The notes: generated by a model not told the origin, from the letters alone. 55,428 bases of DNA from Clostridiales bacterium (GCA_004558825.1 SFDB01000009.1:1-55428); one strand, 5' to 3'; counted from the stretch's first letter, positions 24,281 through 33,413 are shown. Translations and numbers: made by a program.

Positions 24281-24634
24281 ATGTCTGACATCATTCGTGA
24301 GCTCGAAAAAGAGCAGCTTCGTACCGACCTTCCCAAGCTCGAAGTCGGTGATACGGTACGCGTTTATGTAAAGGTTATCGAGGGCACGCGCGAGCGTCTC
24401 CAGAACTTTGAGGGTACCGTCATTAAGATTCAGGGCGGCGGCGTTCGCAAGACGTTCACCGTTCGCAGGCTTTCCTACGGAATCGGCGTTGAGAGAACGT
24501 TCCCGTATCATAGCCCGCGCATCGGCCGCATAGAGGTCGTCCGCCACGGTAAAGTTCGCCGTGCGAAGCTCTTCTATCTGCGCAACCGTTCCGGTAAGGC
24601 CGCTAAGGTTGTCGAGCGCATCGACGAGAAATAA
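24281..24634 (+). CDS. rplS: 50S ribosomal protein L19
   Basis: The product is 117 residues and starts MSDIIRELEKEQLRTDLPKL, with the L19 core VGDTVRVYVKVIEGTRERLQ and RLSYGIGVERTFPYHSPRI. GAAAGGAG precedes ATG 24281, so the longer upstream frame is not used. L19 lies at the 30S-50S interface. It is followed by a terminator. Confidence 0.97.
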   Translation: MSDIIRELEKEQLRTDLPKLEVGDTVRVYVKVIEGTRERLQNFEGTVIKIQGGGVRKTFTVRRLSYGIGVERTFPYHSPRIGRIEVVRHGKVRRAKLFYLRNRSGKAAKVVERIDEK

Positions 24635-24651
24635 TCAAAGCGTAAACTATT

Positions 24652-24686
24652 GCCCCCATGTCCGGAGAACGGCCGTGGGGGCTTTG
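24652..24686 (+). terminator. Terminator after rplS
   Basis: GCCCCCA (24652-24658) pairs with TGGGGGC (24676-24682), with inner pairing of CCGG and CCGT-type bases, and TTTGT follows. The T-tract is short, so read-through into rbgA is likely. Confidence 0.7.
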
Positions 24687-24707
24687 TATAAAATATAGGG
24701 AGACAGA

Positions 24708-25571
24708 ATGCTTGTACAATGGTATCCGGGGCATATGGCGAAGGCGCGCCGTATGCTCATCGAGAATCTGAAGCTCATAGACGTTGTAGCAGAGATTGTA
24801 GATGCGCGTGCGCCGATTGCTACGAGGAACCCCGATTTTGACGATCTTTTTAAGGATAAGATTCGCGTCGTGCTGCTCAACAAGAGTGACCTTTCATCGG
24901 AAACGGCGAACAGGGCGTGGATAGAATACTACAGGTCGCGCGGCATAAATGCCATCGAGTTTGTCGCCACCAAGACGTCAAAAAAGAAGACGGCGACGGC
25001 GCTTCTTGAGAGCGCTGCTGCGGAGAAGGTGCAGCGCTATAAGACACGCGGGGTTATGAAAACGGTGCGCATAATGGTGGCCGGGATACCGAACGTAGGA
25101 AAATCGACGTTTATAAACTGCCTCGCCGGCGGCGTGAGGGCGCAGGTAGGTGACAAACCGGGGGTCACTAAGGGCAAGCAGTGGGTCAAGATAACTCCGT
25201 ATCTTGAGCTGATGGACACGCCGGGGCTGCTGTGGCCCAAGCTTGAGAACGAACGTTATGCGAAGCATCTTGCATATATAGGATCGGTGAATGATAATGT
25301 GCTTGACACGGATGAACTTGCGAATGAGCTTCTTAAGGAACTTGCCCAAATATGTCCCGATAAGCTTGTTCAAAGGTATTCAGGGCTTAATGCCGAAAGC
25401 GAAAACCTTGTTGAGCAGGTTGCGCAATGCCGCGGTTTTTTGATATCAAGCGGAGTGTACGACATTGAACGGGCGGCGCGAGTTGTTCTGAACGAATATA
25501 GATCCGGCCAGATAGCGAGGACTGCGCTGGAGATGCCGGGTGAGGCGGAAGATAATGCCGAGGAAGAGTAA
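24708..25571 (+). CDS. rbgA: Ribosome biogenesis GTPase YlqF (RbgA)
   Basis: The 287-residue circularly permuted GTPase is needed for late 50S assembly. It begins MLVQWYPGHMAKARRM, the family signature, with G motifs in permuted order: NKSDL (G4), then GIPNVGKST (G1) and DTPGLLWPK (G3). The C-terminal helical ANTAR-like domain follows. AGGGAGACAG precedes the ATG. rnhB overlaps its end by 17 bases. Confidence 0.95.
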   Translation: MLVQWYPGHMAKARRMLIENLKLIDVVAEIVDARAPIATRNPDFDDLFKDKIRVVLLNKSDLSSETANRAWIEYYRSRGINAIEFVATKTSKKKTATALLESAAAEKVQRYKTRGVMKTVRIMVAGIPNVGKSTFINCLAGGVRAQVGDKPGVTKGKQWVKITPYLELMDTPGLLWPKLENERYAKHLAYIGSVNDNVLDTDELANELLKELAQICPDKLVQRYSGLNAESENLVEQVAQCRGFLISSGVYDIERAARVVLNEYRSGQIARTALEMPGEAEDNAEEE

Positions 25572-26193
25572 AGAGGAAGAAGCAGCGCGCCTTTTTGAGT
25601 TAACGGCGCATGAAAGGGAGATTTGGAGCCGAGGATTTATCGCCGCTGGCGCCGACGAGGTTGGAAGAGGTCCGCTTGCTGGGCCGGTAGTAGCGGCATG
25701 CGTAATACTGCCCGATGAACCGCTTATAGAATACATCAACGATTCAAAGAAGCTTACCGAAAAAAGGAGAGAAGCACTGAGTAAAGCCATCGCGCAGCAA
25801 GCGACAGCTTGCGGCTTGGGCTGGGTTGACGAAAAAATAATAGATGAAATAAACATACTGAACGCCACAAGGAGGGCGTTTGAAAAGGCATTCCAAGAAG
25901 CTTCCGAGACGAAAAAACCCGATGTTTTGCTCGTCGATGCGGTGAAGGGACTGAACATAGACGTAAGGCAGGAGATACTTGTGCACGGCGATATGCTCAG
26001 CTATCTTATAGCCGCAGCGTCAATAGTTGCCAAAACGGCAAGAGACGAATATATGATGAAAATGGACGAGCTCTACCCGGAATACGGTTTTAAGCGCAAC
26101 AAGGGATACGGCACTGCGGAGCATATTCAAGCGATAAAGCGCTTCGGCCCTTGCGCGATACATAGAAAAACTTTTATAACTAAATTCGTTTAA
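25555..26193 (+). CDS. rnhB: Ribonuclease HII
   Basis: The 212-residue enzyme cleaves RNA in RNA-DNA hybrids, including single ribonucleotides. The active-site motif AGADEVGRGPLAGPVVAA gives the Asp-Glu pair; the third and fourth acidic residues are in LLVDAVKGL and KTARDEYM. ATG 25555 is preferred because GAGGCGG lies about 8 bases upstream; ATG 25540 is in frame too. It overlaps rbgA, and yraN starts 10 bases after it. Confidence 0.94.
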   Translation: MPRKSKEEEAARLFELTAHEREIWSRGFIAAGADEVGRGPLAGPVVAACVILPDEPLIEYINDSKKLTEKRREALSKAIAQQATACGLGWVDEKIIDEINILNATRRAFEKAFQEASETKKPDVLLVDAVKGLNIDVRQEILVHGDMLSYLIAAASIVAKTARDEYMMKMDELYPEYGFKRNKGYGTAEHIQAIKRFGPCAIHRKTFITKFV

Positions 26194-26203
26194 CAGCAAT
26201 AAT

Positions 26204-26557
26204 ATGAACAGCGCTGATGTAGGTGCGCTCGGAGAGAGACTTGCGCTCGAGCTGCTCAAAAGCAGGGGCTATGAGATGGAAGTCAGGAATTTCAGGGCGC
26301 AAAGATGTGAAATTGATATAATAATGCGGGACGGCGATACGATAGTCTTCGTGGAGGTAAAAACGCGCCGCGGTGAACGCTTCGGACGAGGCAGCGAGGC
26401 CGTAACGCTGCGAAAACAGCGCAATATAATAAAGGCTGCGACTGCGTATCTTTGCGAAAACGGGCTGTTTGATGCGCCGTCGCGGTTTGATGTTGTCGAA
26501 ATAGACCTGAAAACCGGCCGTGCCCAACATTTCATAAACGCTTTCGAAGCGATATGA
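26204..26557 (+). CDS. yraN: YraN-family (UPF0102) endonuclease-like protein
   Basis: The 117-residue product has a restriction-endonuclease-like fold with the motif GE..AL..L...GY near the N-terminus and the catalytic pattern EIDIIMRDGDTIVFVEVKTR (Asp, Glu-x-Lys). The family usually follows rnhB. Its biological role is not established. It ends the translation-related run; a T-box leader follows. Confidence 0.9.
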   Translation: MNSADVGALGERLALELLKSRGYEMEVRNFRAQRCEIDIIMRDGDTIVFVEVKTRRGERFGRGSEAVTLRKQRNIIKAATAYLCENGLFDAPSRFDVVEIDLKTGRAQHFINAFEAI

Positions 26558-26598
26558 CAGGACAAAATAATATTTCGGATATCAGGTTGATATCGGTG

Positions 26599-26627
26599 TT
26601 GACAGACGCCGATAAAGCTTGTATAAT
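26599..26627 (+). promoter_or_regulatory. Consensus sigma-A promoter of the hisS-aspS T-box transcript
   Basis: TTGACA (26599-26604) and TATAAT (26622-26627) match the full consensus, with 17 bases between them. Confidence 0.8.
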
Positions 26628-26632
26628 CGCAT

Positions 26633-26850
26633 AAAAGCCGAGAACAAGAGAGTAGCGCAAAGGATAATGCAAAGAGAGAGCGGCCAAGGGTTGAAAGCAG
26701 CTTCATGAGGCTTTTGCGTGAAGGACACTTGCGAGCTTCCCGAAAGGGACGTATCAGGCGTTAACGAAAAAAGTGGAGCGTTATGCTCAACAAGGGTGGC
26801 ACCGCGGGTCTTCCGTCCCTTAAGGGATAAAGGATCGGCGTTTTATTTTT
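26633..26850 (+). promoter_or_regulatory. T-box leader of hisS-aspS with overlapping Asp/His specifier
   Basis: The T-box sequence AAGGGTGGCACCGCG (26792-26806) is perfect. It is followed by a terminator (about 26806-26850: GTCCCTTAAGGGA, then TTTTATTTTTT). Stem I begins near 26640, with AGTA on the 5' side and GAA (26720-26722) on the 3' side of the specifier loop, joined by CGCAAAG/CTTTTGCG pairing. After GAA the sequence is GGACAC. GAC (26724-26726, Asp) is followed by a purine, as the family rule asks. CAC (26726-26728, His) overlaps it by one base. Uncharged tRNA would stabilise the antiterminator and switch on both synthetase genes. Confidence 0.92.
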
Positions 26851-26863
26851 TAGGAGGTTTTTA

Positions 26864-28120
26864 ATGAACATTCAGGCACCGAAAGGCACAAAGGATGTCG
26901 TGCCGCAGGAGAGCGGCAAATGGCAGCATCTTGAGAGCGTAATACGCGGCGTCGCGGCCAAATACGGCATAAACGAGGTGCGCACGCCTGTGATAGAGCA
27001 TACCGAGCTGTTTGCGCGCGGCGTAGGTGATACGACCGATATCGTACAGAAGGAAATGTACACGTTTTCTGATAAGGGCGGCCGTTCAATAACGCTTAAA
27101 CCCGAGGGAACGGCCGGCGTAGTGCGCATGTATATTGAAAACAAGCTTTTTAACGAAGCACAGCCCATTAAGATGTATTATCTCTATAATCCGATATTCC
27201 GTTATGAGCGGCCGCAGGCGGGGCGCTTGAGGGAGCATCATCAGTTCGGCATAGAGGTTTTCGGTTCGCCCGAGGCGAGCGTAGACGCGGAGTGCATAAG
27301 CGTGGCCGTGGAGGTTCTTGAAAAGATAGGCCTGAAGAATCTCGAGGTCAAGCTCAACAGCATCGGTTGCCCCGAGTGCCGCCCAAAGTACAATGCTGCG
27401 CTCAAGGCATATCTGGAGGCGCACAAGGATTCGCTCTGTTCTACATGCGTGGAGAGGCTCGAACGCAACCCGCTCAGAATACTGGACTGCAAAAACGACG
27501 AATGTAAAGAAATATGCAGGAATGCGCCGCATGTGCTTGATTGGCTCTGCGATGACTGCGCAGGACATTTTGAAAAGTTGAAGAAGTATCTCGAAATTAT
27601 AGGGATAAAGTACAGCGTAGACCCAATGATAGTGCGCGGACTCGATTATTATACGAAAACGGTATTCGAGATTGTGTCGAGCGACATAGGCTCGCAAAGT
27701 GCGGTAGGCGGCGGCGGAAGGTACGACCTTCTTGTCGGCCAGCTCGGCGGGACGCCTACACCTGCGGTCGGATTTGGCATGGGTATGGAACGCGTCCTGC
27801 TTGTGGCACAGAATCAGGGCGTTAAATTCCCGGAGCCTAGTCCTTTCGATCTGTATGTTGTTTCGGCTGGGGAAAAGGCTTATGATGCCGCTTATAAACT
27901 GACGAGCGACATCAGGGGGTGCGGCATGAAGGCCGATTGCGACCATATGGGAAGGAGCGTAAAGGCACAATTTAAGTATGCGGGCAAGCTGAATGTTCGC
28001 TACGTTGCCACAATAGGCGATGAGGAGCTTGAGACGAATACCGTGCGCTTAAAGGAGATGGCCTCCGGTATAGAGGAGACGGTAAGCATAAAGGATGTTA
28101 AAACAAGAATAAGAGAATAG
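26864..28120 (+). CDS. hisS: Histidyl-tRNA synthetase
   Basis: The 418-residue class II synthetase charges tRNA-His. Motif 1 region is APKGTKDVVP onward. Motif 2 is YNPIFRYERPQAGRLREHHQ, the histidine-binding segment VRGLDYYTKTVFEI is intact, and motif 3 is GFGMGMERV. The anticodon-binding domain is at the C-terminus. TAGGAGG precedes the ATG, right after the T-box terminator. aspS follows by 13 bases. Confidence 0.97.
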   Translation: MNIQAPKGTKDVVPQESGKWQHLESVIRGVAAKYGINEVRTPVIEHTELFARGVGDTTDIVQKEMYTFSDKGGRSITLKPEGTAGVVRMYIENKLFNEAQPIKMYYLYNPIFRYERPQAGRLREHHQFGIEVFGSPEASVDAECISVAVEVLEKIGLKNLEVKLNSIGCPECRPKYNAALKAYLEAHKDSLCSTCVERLERNPLRILDCKNDECKEICRNAPHVLDWLCDDCAGHFEKLKKYLEIIGIKYSVDPMIVRGLDYYTKTVFEIVSSDIGSQSAVGGGGRYDLLVGQLGGTPTPAVGFGMGMERVLLVAQNQGVKFPEPSPFDLYVVSAGEKAYDAAYKLTSDIRGCGMKADCDHMGRSVKAQFKYAGKLNVRYVATIGDEELETNTVRLKEMASGIEETVSIKDVKTRIRE

Positions 28121-28133
28121 ATGAGGTAAAAAT

Positions 28134-29930
28134 ATGAACGAGCTTTTACAAAACTGGAAACGAACGCATTACTGCGCCGAGCCCACATCGGAGAACGTAG
28201 GACAGGAGCTTCTGCTTATGGGCTGGGCCGCAACATGGCGCAACCTGGGATCGCTGATATTCATCGGCCTTAGGGACAGAACGGGTATAATGCAGGTCGT
28301 GTTCGACGAGAGCGCGCTTCCGCACGACGTTTTCGAGCTTGCCGAGACAATAAGGAGCGAATACGTTATAGCCGTAAAAGGCGTGCTTGTGAACCGTACG
28401 CCCGAGATGGTAAACAAGAACGTAAGTACGGGCGCTTTTGAGCTTAAGGCGACTGAGCTTAAGATACTCAGCAAGGCACAGACGCCGCCCATATACATTG
28501 ACGATAATCTCGACGCGCAGGAGCAGATAAGGCTAAAATACCGCTACCTCGATCTGCGCAGGCCATGTATGCAGAAAATACAAATGGTCCGCCATAAGAT
28601 AACACAGTGTGCAAGAAACTATTTTGAAGCAAATGGCTTTGTCGAGATAGAAACGCCAATACTCACAAAGAGTACGCCGGAGGGCGCGAGGGACTATCTT
28701 GTGCCGAGCCGAATACATCCCGGTGAGTTTTACGCTTTACCGCAGAGCCCGCAGCAGTTTAAGCAGCTTTTGATGCTTGCCGGCTTTGACAGATACATTC
28801 AGATAGCGCGCTGCTTCCGCGACGAGGACCTGCGTGCAGACAGGCAGCCTGAGTTTACACAGATAGACCTTGAAATGTCGTTCGTCGAAGAGGATGACGT
28901 CATGGCGGTCAACGAGGGCTTCATAAAGACGCTTCTAAAAGAGACGCTTGGTCTCGATGTGCAGCTTCCGCTCAGGCGCGTGCCATATGATGAGGCGATG
29001 AACAGGTACGGCTCGGATAAGCCGGACACGCGTTTCGGACTTGAACTCAAGGATATTTCCGACATAGTGAAGGAAAGCGGATTCAAAGTATTTTCCGAAG
29101 CGCTTGCGGGCGGCGGAAGCGTGAGATGTATAAACGCGAAGAACGCCGCTGAAAAGCTGACGAGGAGGAATATAGACGAGCTCACAGAATTTGTAAAAAT
29201 ATACAAGGCGAAGGGTCTTGCTTGGATGAGCATGAAGCCCGAAGGTATGCAGTGCTCGTTCGCCAAATTCCTTACGAAGGAGCAGATAGACGAAATTCAT
29301 GAGAGAGCGGATGCGCAGACGGGCGACATACTGTTCTTTGTCGCCGATGCGAACAATGAGACAGTATATGCGGCGCTCGGCGCGCTTCGTCTTGAGCTTG
29401 CAAAGAGGCTGAATCTTATCGATAATTCGCGGTTTGATCTGCTGTGGGTGACGGACTTCCCGCTGCTTGAGTGGTCGGAAGAGGAGAACCGCTTCGTCGC
29501 TAAGCATCATCCATTTACGAGTCCCAAGGACGAGGATCTTGATATGCTCGAAACGAATCCTGCAAAGGTGCGCGCAAAGGCGTATGACATGGTGCTTAAC
29601 GGAAATGAGATAGGCGGAGGCTCGATAAGGATACATTCGTCGCAGCTTCAGGAGCGTATGTTCGAGGTGCTGGGCTTCACGAAAGAGCAGGCATGGGAGC
29701 GCTTTGGCTATCTGATGGAAGCCTTTAAGTACGGCACGCCTCCGCACGGCGGGCTTGCGTACGGTCTTGACAGGCTCGTAATGCTTATCGCGGGCACGAC
29801 GAACATAAGGGACGTTATAGCCTTCCCGAAGGTGCAGACTGCCTCTTGCCTCATGACGAACGCTCCCGACGCTGTAGACGATGCACAGCTTAAAGAACTT
29901 CATATCAAGGTAGACTTGGGCAATGACTGA
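28134..29930 (+). CDS. aspS: Aspartyl-tRNA synthetase
   Basis: The 598-residue bacterial-type class II synthetase has an N-terminal OB-fold (GWAATWRNLGSLIFIGLRDR), motif 2 RCFRDEDLRADRQPEFTQ, the bacterial GAD insertion (about residues 290-420) and motif 3 GLAYGLDRLVMLI. It begins behind GATGAGGT after hisS and shares its T-box. If the genome also encodes GatCAB, the enzyme could be non-discriminating; the sequence alone does not decide. Confidence 0.97.
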   Translation: MNELLQNWKRTHYCAEPTSENVGQELLLMGWAATWRNLGSLIFIGLRDRTGIMQVVFDESALPHDVFELAETIRSEYVIAVKGVLVNRTPEMVNKNVSTGAFELKATELKILSKAQTPPIYIDDNLDAQEQIRLKYRYLDLRRPCMQKIQMVRHKITQCARNYFEANGFVEIETPILTKSTPEGARDYLVPSRIHPGEFYALPQSPQQFKQLLMLAGFDRYIQIARCFRDEDLRADRQPEFTQIDLEMSFVEEDDVMAVNEGFIKTLLKETLGLDVQLPLRRVPYDEAMNRYGSDKPDTRFGLELKDISDIVKESGFKVFSEALAGGGSVRCINAKNAAEKLTRRNIDELTEFVKIYKAKGLAWMSMKPEGMQCSFAKFLTKEQIDEIHERADAQTGDILFFVADANNETVYAALGALRLELAKRLNLIDNSRFDLLWVTDFPLLEWSEEENRFVAKHHPFTSPKDEDLDMLETNPAKVRAKAYDMVLNGNEIGGGSIRIHSSQLQERMFEVLGFTKEQAWERFGYLMEAFKYGTPPHGGLAYGLDRLVMLIAGTTNIRDVIAFPKVQTASCLMTNAPDAVDDAQLKELHIKVDLGND

Positions 29931-30351
29931 GCAAAGGTGCGGAACAGTCGTGAAGATCGACGGCGGAACGGCCGTCGTGAGGTTCAAGCGCACAAAGGCA
30001 TGCGGGCAGTGCAAGGCGTGTTTTACGCTCGGCTCAGAAGAGGCTGATATAGAGATGGAGAATACGTTGAACGCATCTGTCGGAGACGTTGTCGAGATAG
30101 AGCTTCGCGAGCGCAGCATGGTAAAGGCGAGCCTGATAATGTACGGCATACCGCTTTTGGGACTGATAGCAGGGACGCTGCTGGGGGCACTGATAAGCGA
30201 GATTGCGGCGGCTGTATGCGGGGTAGCGCTTGCGCTGCTGGTGTATTGCGCGATACATCTTTTAGAGCCGAGATTTAGGAAAAAGAAGGAGTTCAGGCCG
30301 CAGATGAAGGCATTTGCCGAGAATAGCGGCGGCGAGGCGACAAAGGACTGA
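29923..30351 (+). CDS. RseC/MucC-type (SoxR-reducing system) membrane protein
   Basis: The 142-residue product begins CGTVVKIDGGTAVVRFKRTK followed by the cysteine motif ACGQCKACF, the family hallmark. Two transmembrane helices lie at about residues 65-110 and a basic tail follows. Family members sit with Rnf complexes or redox sensors and may handle electrons or iron-sulfur clusters. No Rnf genes are seen here. The start overlaps the aspS end by 8 bases, so it is the last gene of the T-box operon. Confidence 0.85.
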   Translation: MTEQRCGTVVKIDGGTAVVRFKRTKACGQCKACFTLGSEEADIEMENTLNASVGDVVEIELRERSMVKASLIMYGIPLLGLIAGTLLGALISEIAAAVCGVALALLVYCAIHLLEPRFRKKKEFRPQMKAFAENSGGEATKD

Positions 30352-30370
30352 AACAGCACGATATTTTATG

Positions 30371-30400
30371 ACGGGCAGACGTGAATGTTTGCCCGTTTTA
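30371..30400. terminator. Terminator of the hisS operon
   Basis: ACGGGCAGAC and GTTTGCCCGT form a 10-bp stem with one wobble and a GTGAAT loop, then TTTAATT. It lies between converging operons. Confidence 0.8.
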
Positions 30401-30416
30401 ATTGAAATGATGTTGC

Positions 30417-31076
30417 TCAGGTATCCGAGCTATGGCGCGATGAGGCGGCGACTGTTAAAGCGTAAACGTGTGAAGCACCGCCGAGCTTCAGCGCGAGAGC
30501 ACATTCTTCAAGAGTGCTTCCCGTTGTACATACATCGTCTATGATGAGCACGGATTTGCCGTTTAGATTGCGCGAGGCTTCGAAAGCGCCGCGCATGTTC
30601 GAGACGCGTTCTGTGGCGTCGAGCTGCGATTGATGCGGGGTGTTTTTGACACGGCGTAATACGGTTTTGTTGAGCTTCAAGCCAAGGCAGGCGCATACGC
30701 GCGAGGCGAGCAGTTCGCTTTGGTTAAAGCCGCGCTCGCGCAAACGCTTTTTATGGAGAGGTACGGGTACGACGATGTCTATGCGCCAAGACTCCGGTAC
30801 ATCGATGAATTGAGCGAAAAAGTCGGCATAGTATCTTTCATAATTGAATTTATAGCGCTTTATTGCATCCGCTATGATGCCGGCATACAGGAATGACGCG
30901 CTGAAGCCGTCGATATGCTCAAACCTGCGTATGCCGCCGAACGCCACAATTTGACGCCTGCATTCGCCGCAAAGACCGAAGCTATCGGTAACGCTTTCGT
31001 GCGAGCAAAGGTAGCAAACACATCTGCGCGGATAGAGAACGTCTTTGATTTTGTCTAATAATAACACATTAGGCAT
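30417..31076 (-). CDS. comF: ComF-family phosphoribosyltransferase-like protein
   Basis: The ~219-residue product has an N-terminal zinc-finger pattern (CVCYLCSHES then LCGECRRQ) and a C-terminal phosphoribosyltransferase fold with VLIIDDVCTTGSTLEECA. In Bacillus and Haemophilus ComF proteins take part in uptake and processing of transforming DNA; elsewhere the role is unclear. ATG 31076 overlaps the end of recD2 by eight bases. A TTG at 31097 in the same frame is less likely because of poor spacing. No ribosome binding site is obvious, so coupling to recD2 translation is probable. Confidence 0.88.
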   Translation of the reverse strand: MPNVLLLDKIKDVLYPRRCVCYLCSHESVTDSFGLCGECRRQIVAFGGIRRFEHIDGFSASFLYAGIIADAIKRYKFNYERYYADFFAQFIDVPESWRIDIVVPVPLHKKRLRERGFNQSELLASRVCACLGLKLNKTVLRRVKNTPHQSQLDATERVSNMRGAFEASRNLNGKSVLIIDDVCTTGSTLEECALALKLGGASHVYALTVAASSRHSSDT

Positions 31077-33285
31077 TTTGAGAAGTGAACGGAGCAATCT
31101 CCTGCATAAACTGTGCCATGGCGCTGTAGCGTCTGCGCGTGAGGGCGTTGTTGACCATAGCGCTGATGCATTCGCGCCGCCCGATTATATAGACGCGGTG
31201 TCTTGCGCGAGTGACGGCGGTATAGAGCAGATTGCGCGTCAACAGCATCGGCGCACCGTTTACGAGCGGAAGCAGAACTATGGGAAATTCGCTGCCTTGA
31301 CTTTTGTGTATGGAGGCGCAGTAGGCGAGAGTTATTTCATCAAGCTGCGAGAAGCTGTATGTTGCGCATCTTTCATCGTCAAAAAGCACCTCAACGAATT
31401 GATTGCCTTTATCGATTGCTATGATGGTGCCGAGATCGCCGTTGAATACTCCCATGCCGTTTTCGACCGTTTTGCCAAAACGGGTTACAATCCATTCAAG
31501 CTTATAGTCGTTTTTTATCTGCATTATCTTGTCGCCTTCACGAAACACCATTTCTCCTAAAACGCACTCCGCCTTTTCTTGCGAAGGAGGATTGAGCTTG
31601 GCCTGAAGGCAGGCGTTTATGTTGTTCACGCCGAGAGTTCCTTTTTTCATTGGCACGAGCACCTGAACGTCTTTCAGCGGATCGCGCGTGCCGAGCTCGG
31701 CTCCGGTCGAACACAGCGTTTTCACGCGTTCGAGTACGCGCTCGATATCATCGCATTCCTCAAACATGAAGTCGTCCGACTGTCGGTCAAGGTCGGGCAG
31801 TTTCCCCTTGTTTATTAGGTGGGCGTTTGTGACTATCATGCTGCGGTCGCTTTGCCTGAATATTTCGTCGAGACGTATCGTTTCAACAACGCCGCTCTTG
31901 ATTATGTCGCGCAGCACATTGCCTGCACCGACTGATGGGAGCTGATCGGCATCGCCTACCATTATAAGCCGCGTTCCGACGGTTATGGCCTTGAGAAGCG
32001 AATTCATGAGCGATATATCTACCATGGACATTTCGTCTACTATTATGAAATCGGCGCAAATTGGATTCTCTTCGTTTCGCAGAAAGCCGTCCGAGCCGTA
32101 GCCGTATTCGAGCAGCCGATGTATGGTGCGAGCCTCCGAGCCGGTCGCTTCGCTCATTCGTTTAGCGGCGCGTCCGGTAGGTGCGCAAAGCTCATACTCC
32201 AAAGACATACGGTTAAGTATGGAAATGATGAATTTAAGTATGGTCGTTTTGCCCGTTCCGGGGCCGCCCGTTATGACCATCGTCCCGCTTGTGAGAGCGG
32301 TTTTTACGGCCCTTACCTGCATGGGCGCAAGAGTAATATTCAGCGATTTTTCAAGATAAGCTATTTCGGCGTCGATGTTTATATCGCGCTGTTCGGGAGG
32401 ACATGAGTTTAGGAGTACGAGCATTTTTGCACATGAGGCCTCGTGACGATACATGCGCGGCGTAAACACAGCCTGCTCATTTTCGACATCGATGCATATA
32501 AGCTCGGATGTGGCTATCATTTCGCCAAGCTCGCGTTCTATGGGGAGAATATCTACATCGAGCACGAGCTGCGCCGTGTTTACGAGCTTATCGGACGGCA
32601 GATATGTATGCCCTTCTTCACGCGCCCATGCAAGCGCGTACTTGATTCCCGCCCGTATGCGGAACGGTGAGTCATGCTCGATTCCTGCATTAAGCGCTAT
32701 CTTATCTGCTGTTTTGAAACCAATGCTTTCAACGTCGTCGATTAGCCTGTAAGGGTTTTCCTCAATTCGTGAAAGGCATAGTCCTCCGTAGAGCTTGTAG
32801 ACCTTGGCGGCCTGCGTTATGGTCATGCCGAATTTTTGAAGCCCCATAAATATGTCGCGTGTTGCGCGCTGCTGCATGAAGGACTCGTATATCATGGAGG
32901 ATTTTGCTTTGCCTATACCCGGTATTTCCTTCAGGCGTTCAGGATGCTGTTCGATTATTTCGAGGGTATCTTCGCCGAATTTAGCTGTAAGCGCCTTTGC
33001 CGTTGCAAGACCGACGCCTTTTATGAGTCCGCTCGAGAGATAGTTGATAATGGCATTAATCTCATTCGGTTCAACGGAGTGAACGCTTGCCGCTTTGAAT
33101 TGCTTGCCGTATGTTTTGTGAACCGTCCAATCGCCTTCGAACTCGGCACGCTCGCCGATGTTAAGAGGCGGTAAGAGACCCACTACAGGCGTCGTCGTAT
33201 CGCCCTCGGATGTGAGCTCGAGCACCGTAAAGCCGTTTGCTTCGTTTCTATATATAATGCGTGAAATAATTCCGACGATAATCAT
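31069..33285 (-). CDS. recD2: ATP-dependent helicase RecD2
   Basis: The 738-residue product is a 5'-3' SF1B helicase of the RecD2 type, with an N-terminal OB-like and helix-hairpin-helix part (GLIKGVGLATAKAL, LKEIPGIGKAKS) before the motor. The motor carries GGPGTGKTT (Walker A), CAPTGRAAKRM, IIVDEMSMVD (Walker B) and the C-terminal IHKSQGSEFPIV and YTAVTRAR. It acts without RecBC in DNA repair. ATG 33285 is chosen because GGAG lies 8 bases upstream and a promoter sits at 33308-33336; longer in-frame starts would lie in or before that promoter. Confidence 0.94.
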   Translation of the reverse strand: MIIVGIISRIIYRNEANGFTVLELTSEGDTTTPVVGLLPPLNIGERAEFEGDWTVHKTYGKQFKAASVHSVEPNEINAIINYLSSGLIKGVGLATAKALTAKFGEDTLEIIEQHPERLKEIPGIGKAKSSMIYESFMQQRATRDIFMGLQKFGMTITQAAKVYKLYGGLCLSRIEENPYRLIDDVESIGFKTADKIALNAGIEHDSPFRIRAGIKYALAWAREEGHTYLPSDKLVNTAQLVLDVDILPIERELGEMIATSELICIDVENEQAVFTPRMYRHEASCAKMLVLLNSCPPEQRDINIDAEIAYLEKSLNITLAPMQVRAVKTALTSGTMVITGGPGTGKTTILKFIISILNRMSLEYELCAPTGRAAKRMSEATGSEARTIHRLLEYGYGSDGFLRNEENPICADFIIVDEMSMVDISLMNSLLKAITVGTRLIMVGDADQLPSVGAGNVLRDIIKSGVVETIRLDEIFRQSDRSMIVTNAHLINKGKLPDLDRQSDDFMFEECDDIERVLERVKTLCSTGAELGTRDPLKDVQVLVPMKKGTLGVNNINACLQAKLNPPSQEKAECVLGEMVFREGDKIMQIKNDYKLEWIVTRFGKTVENGMGVFNGDLGTIIAIDKGNQFVEVLFDDERCATYSFSQLDEITLAYCASIHKSQGSEFPIVLLPLVNGAPMLLTRNLLYTAVTRARHRVYIIGRRECISAMVNNALTRRRYSAMAQFMQEIAPFTSQNA

Positions 33286-33307
33286 TGGCTGTTCTCCGCT
33301 GCCCATT

Positions 33308-33336
33308 TTTATAAATTCTACCATAAATTTTCGCAA
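33308..33336 (-). promoter_or_regulatory. Predicted promoter of recD2-comF
   Basis: On the minus strand TTGCGA (33336-33331) and TATAAA (33313-33308) are 17 bases apart, 23 bases upstream of the recD2 start. The site supports the short form of recD2. Confidence 0.5.
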
Positions 33337-33413
33337 CATTAAATACAACATTCCTAACGCGGACGCTCTTTGCATATATATTTCCATGAGCATGAAAGGG
33401 AGGCGTTATCGCT

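Noticed and set aside
28935..30359. 474-residue minus-strand ORF
   Set aside because: It is antisense to aspS and the RseC-like gene, with composition rich in Arg, His and Tyr and no ribosome binding site; a shadow of the real genes.
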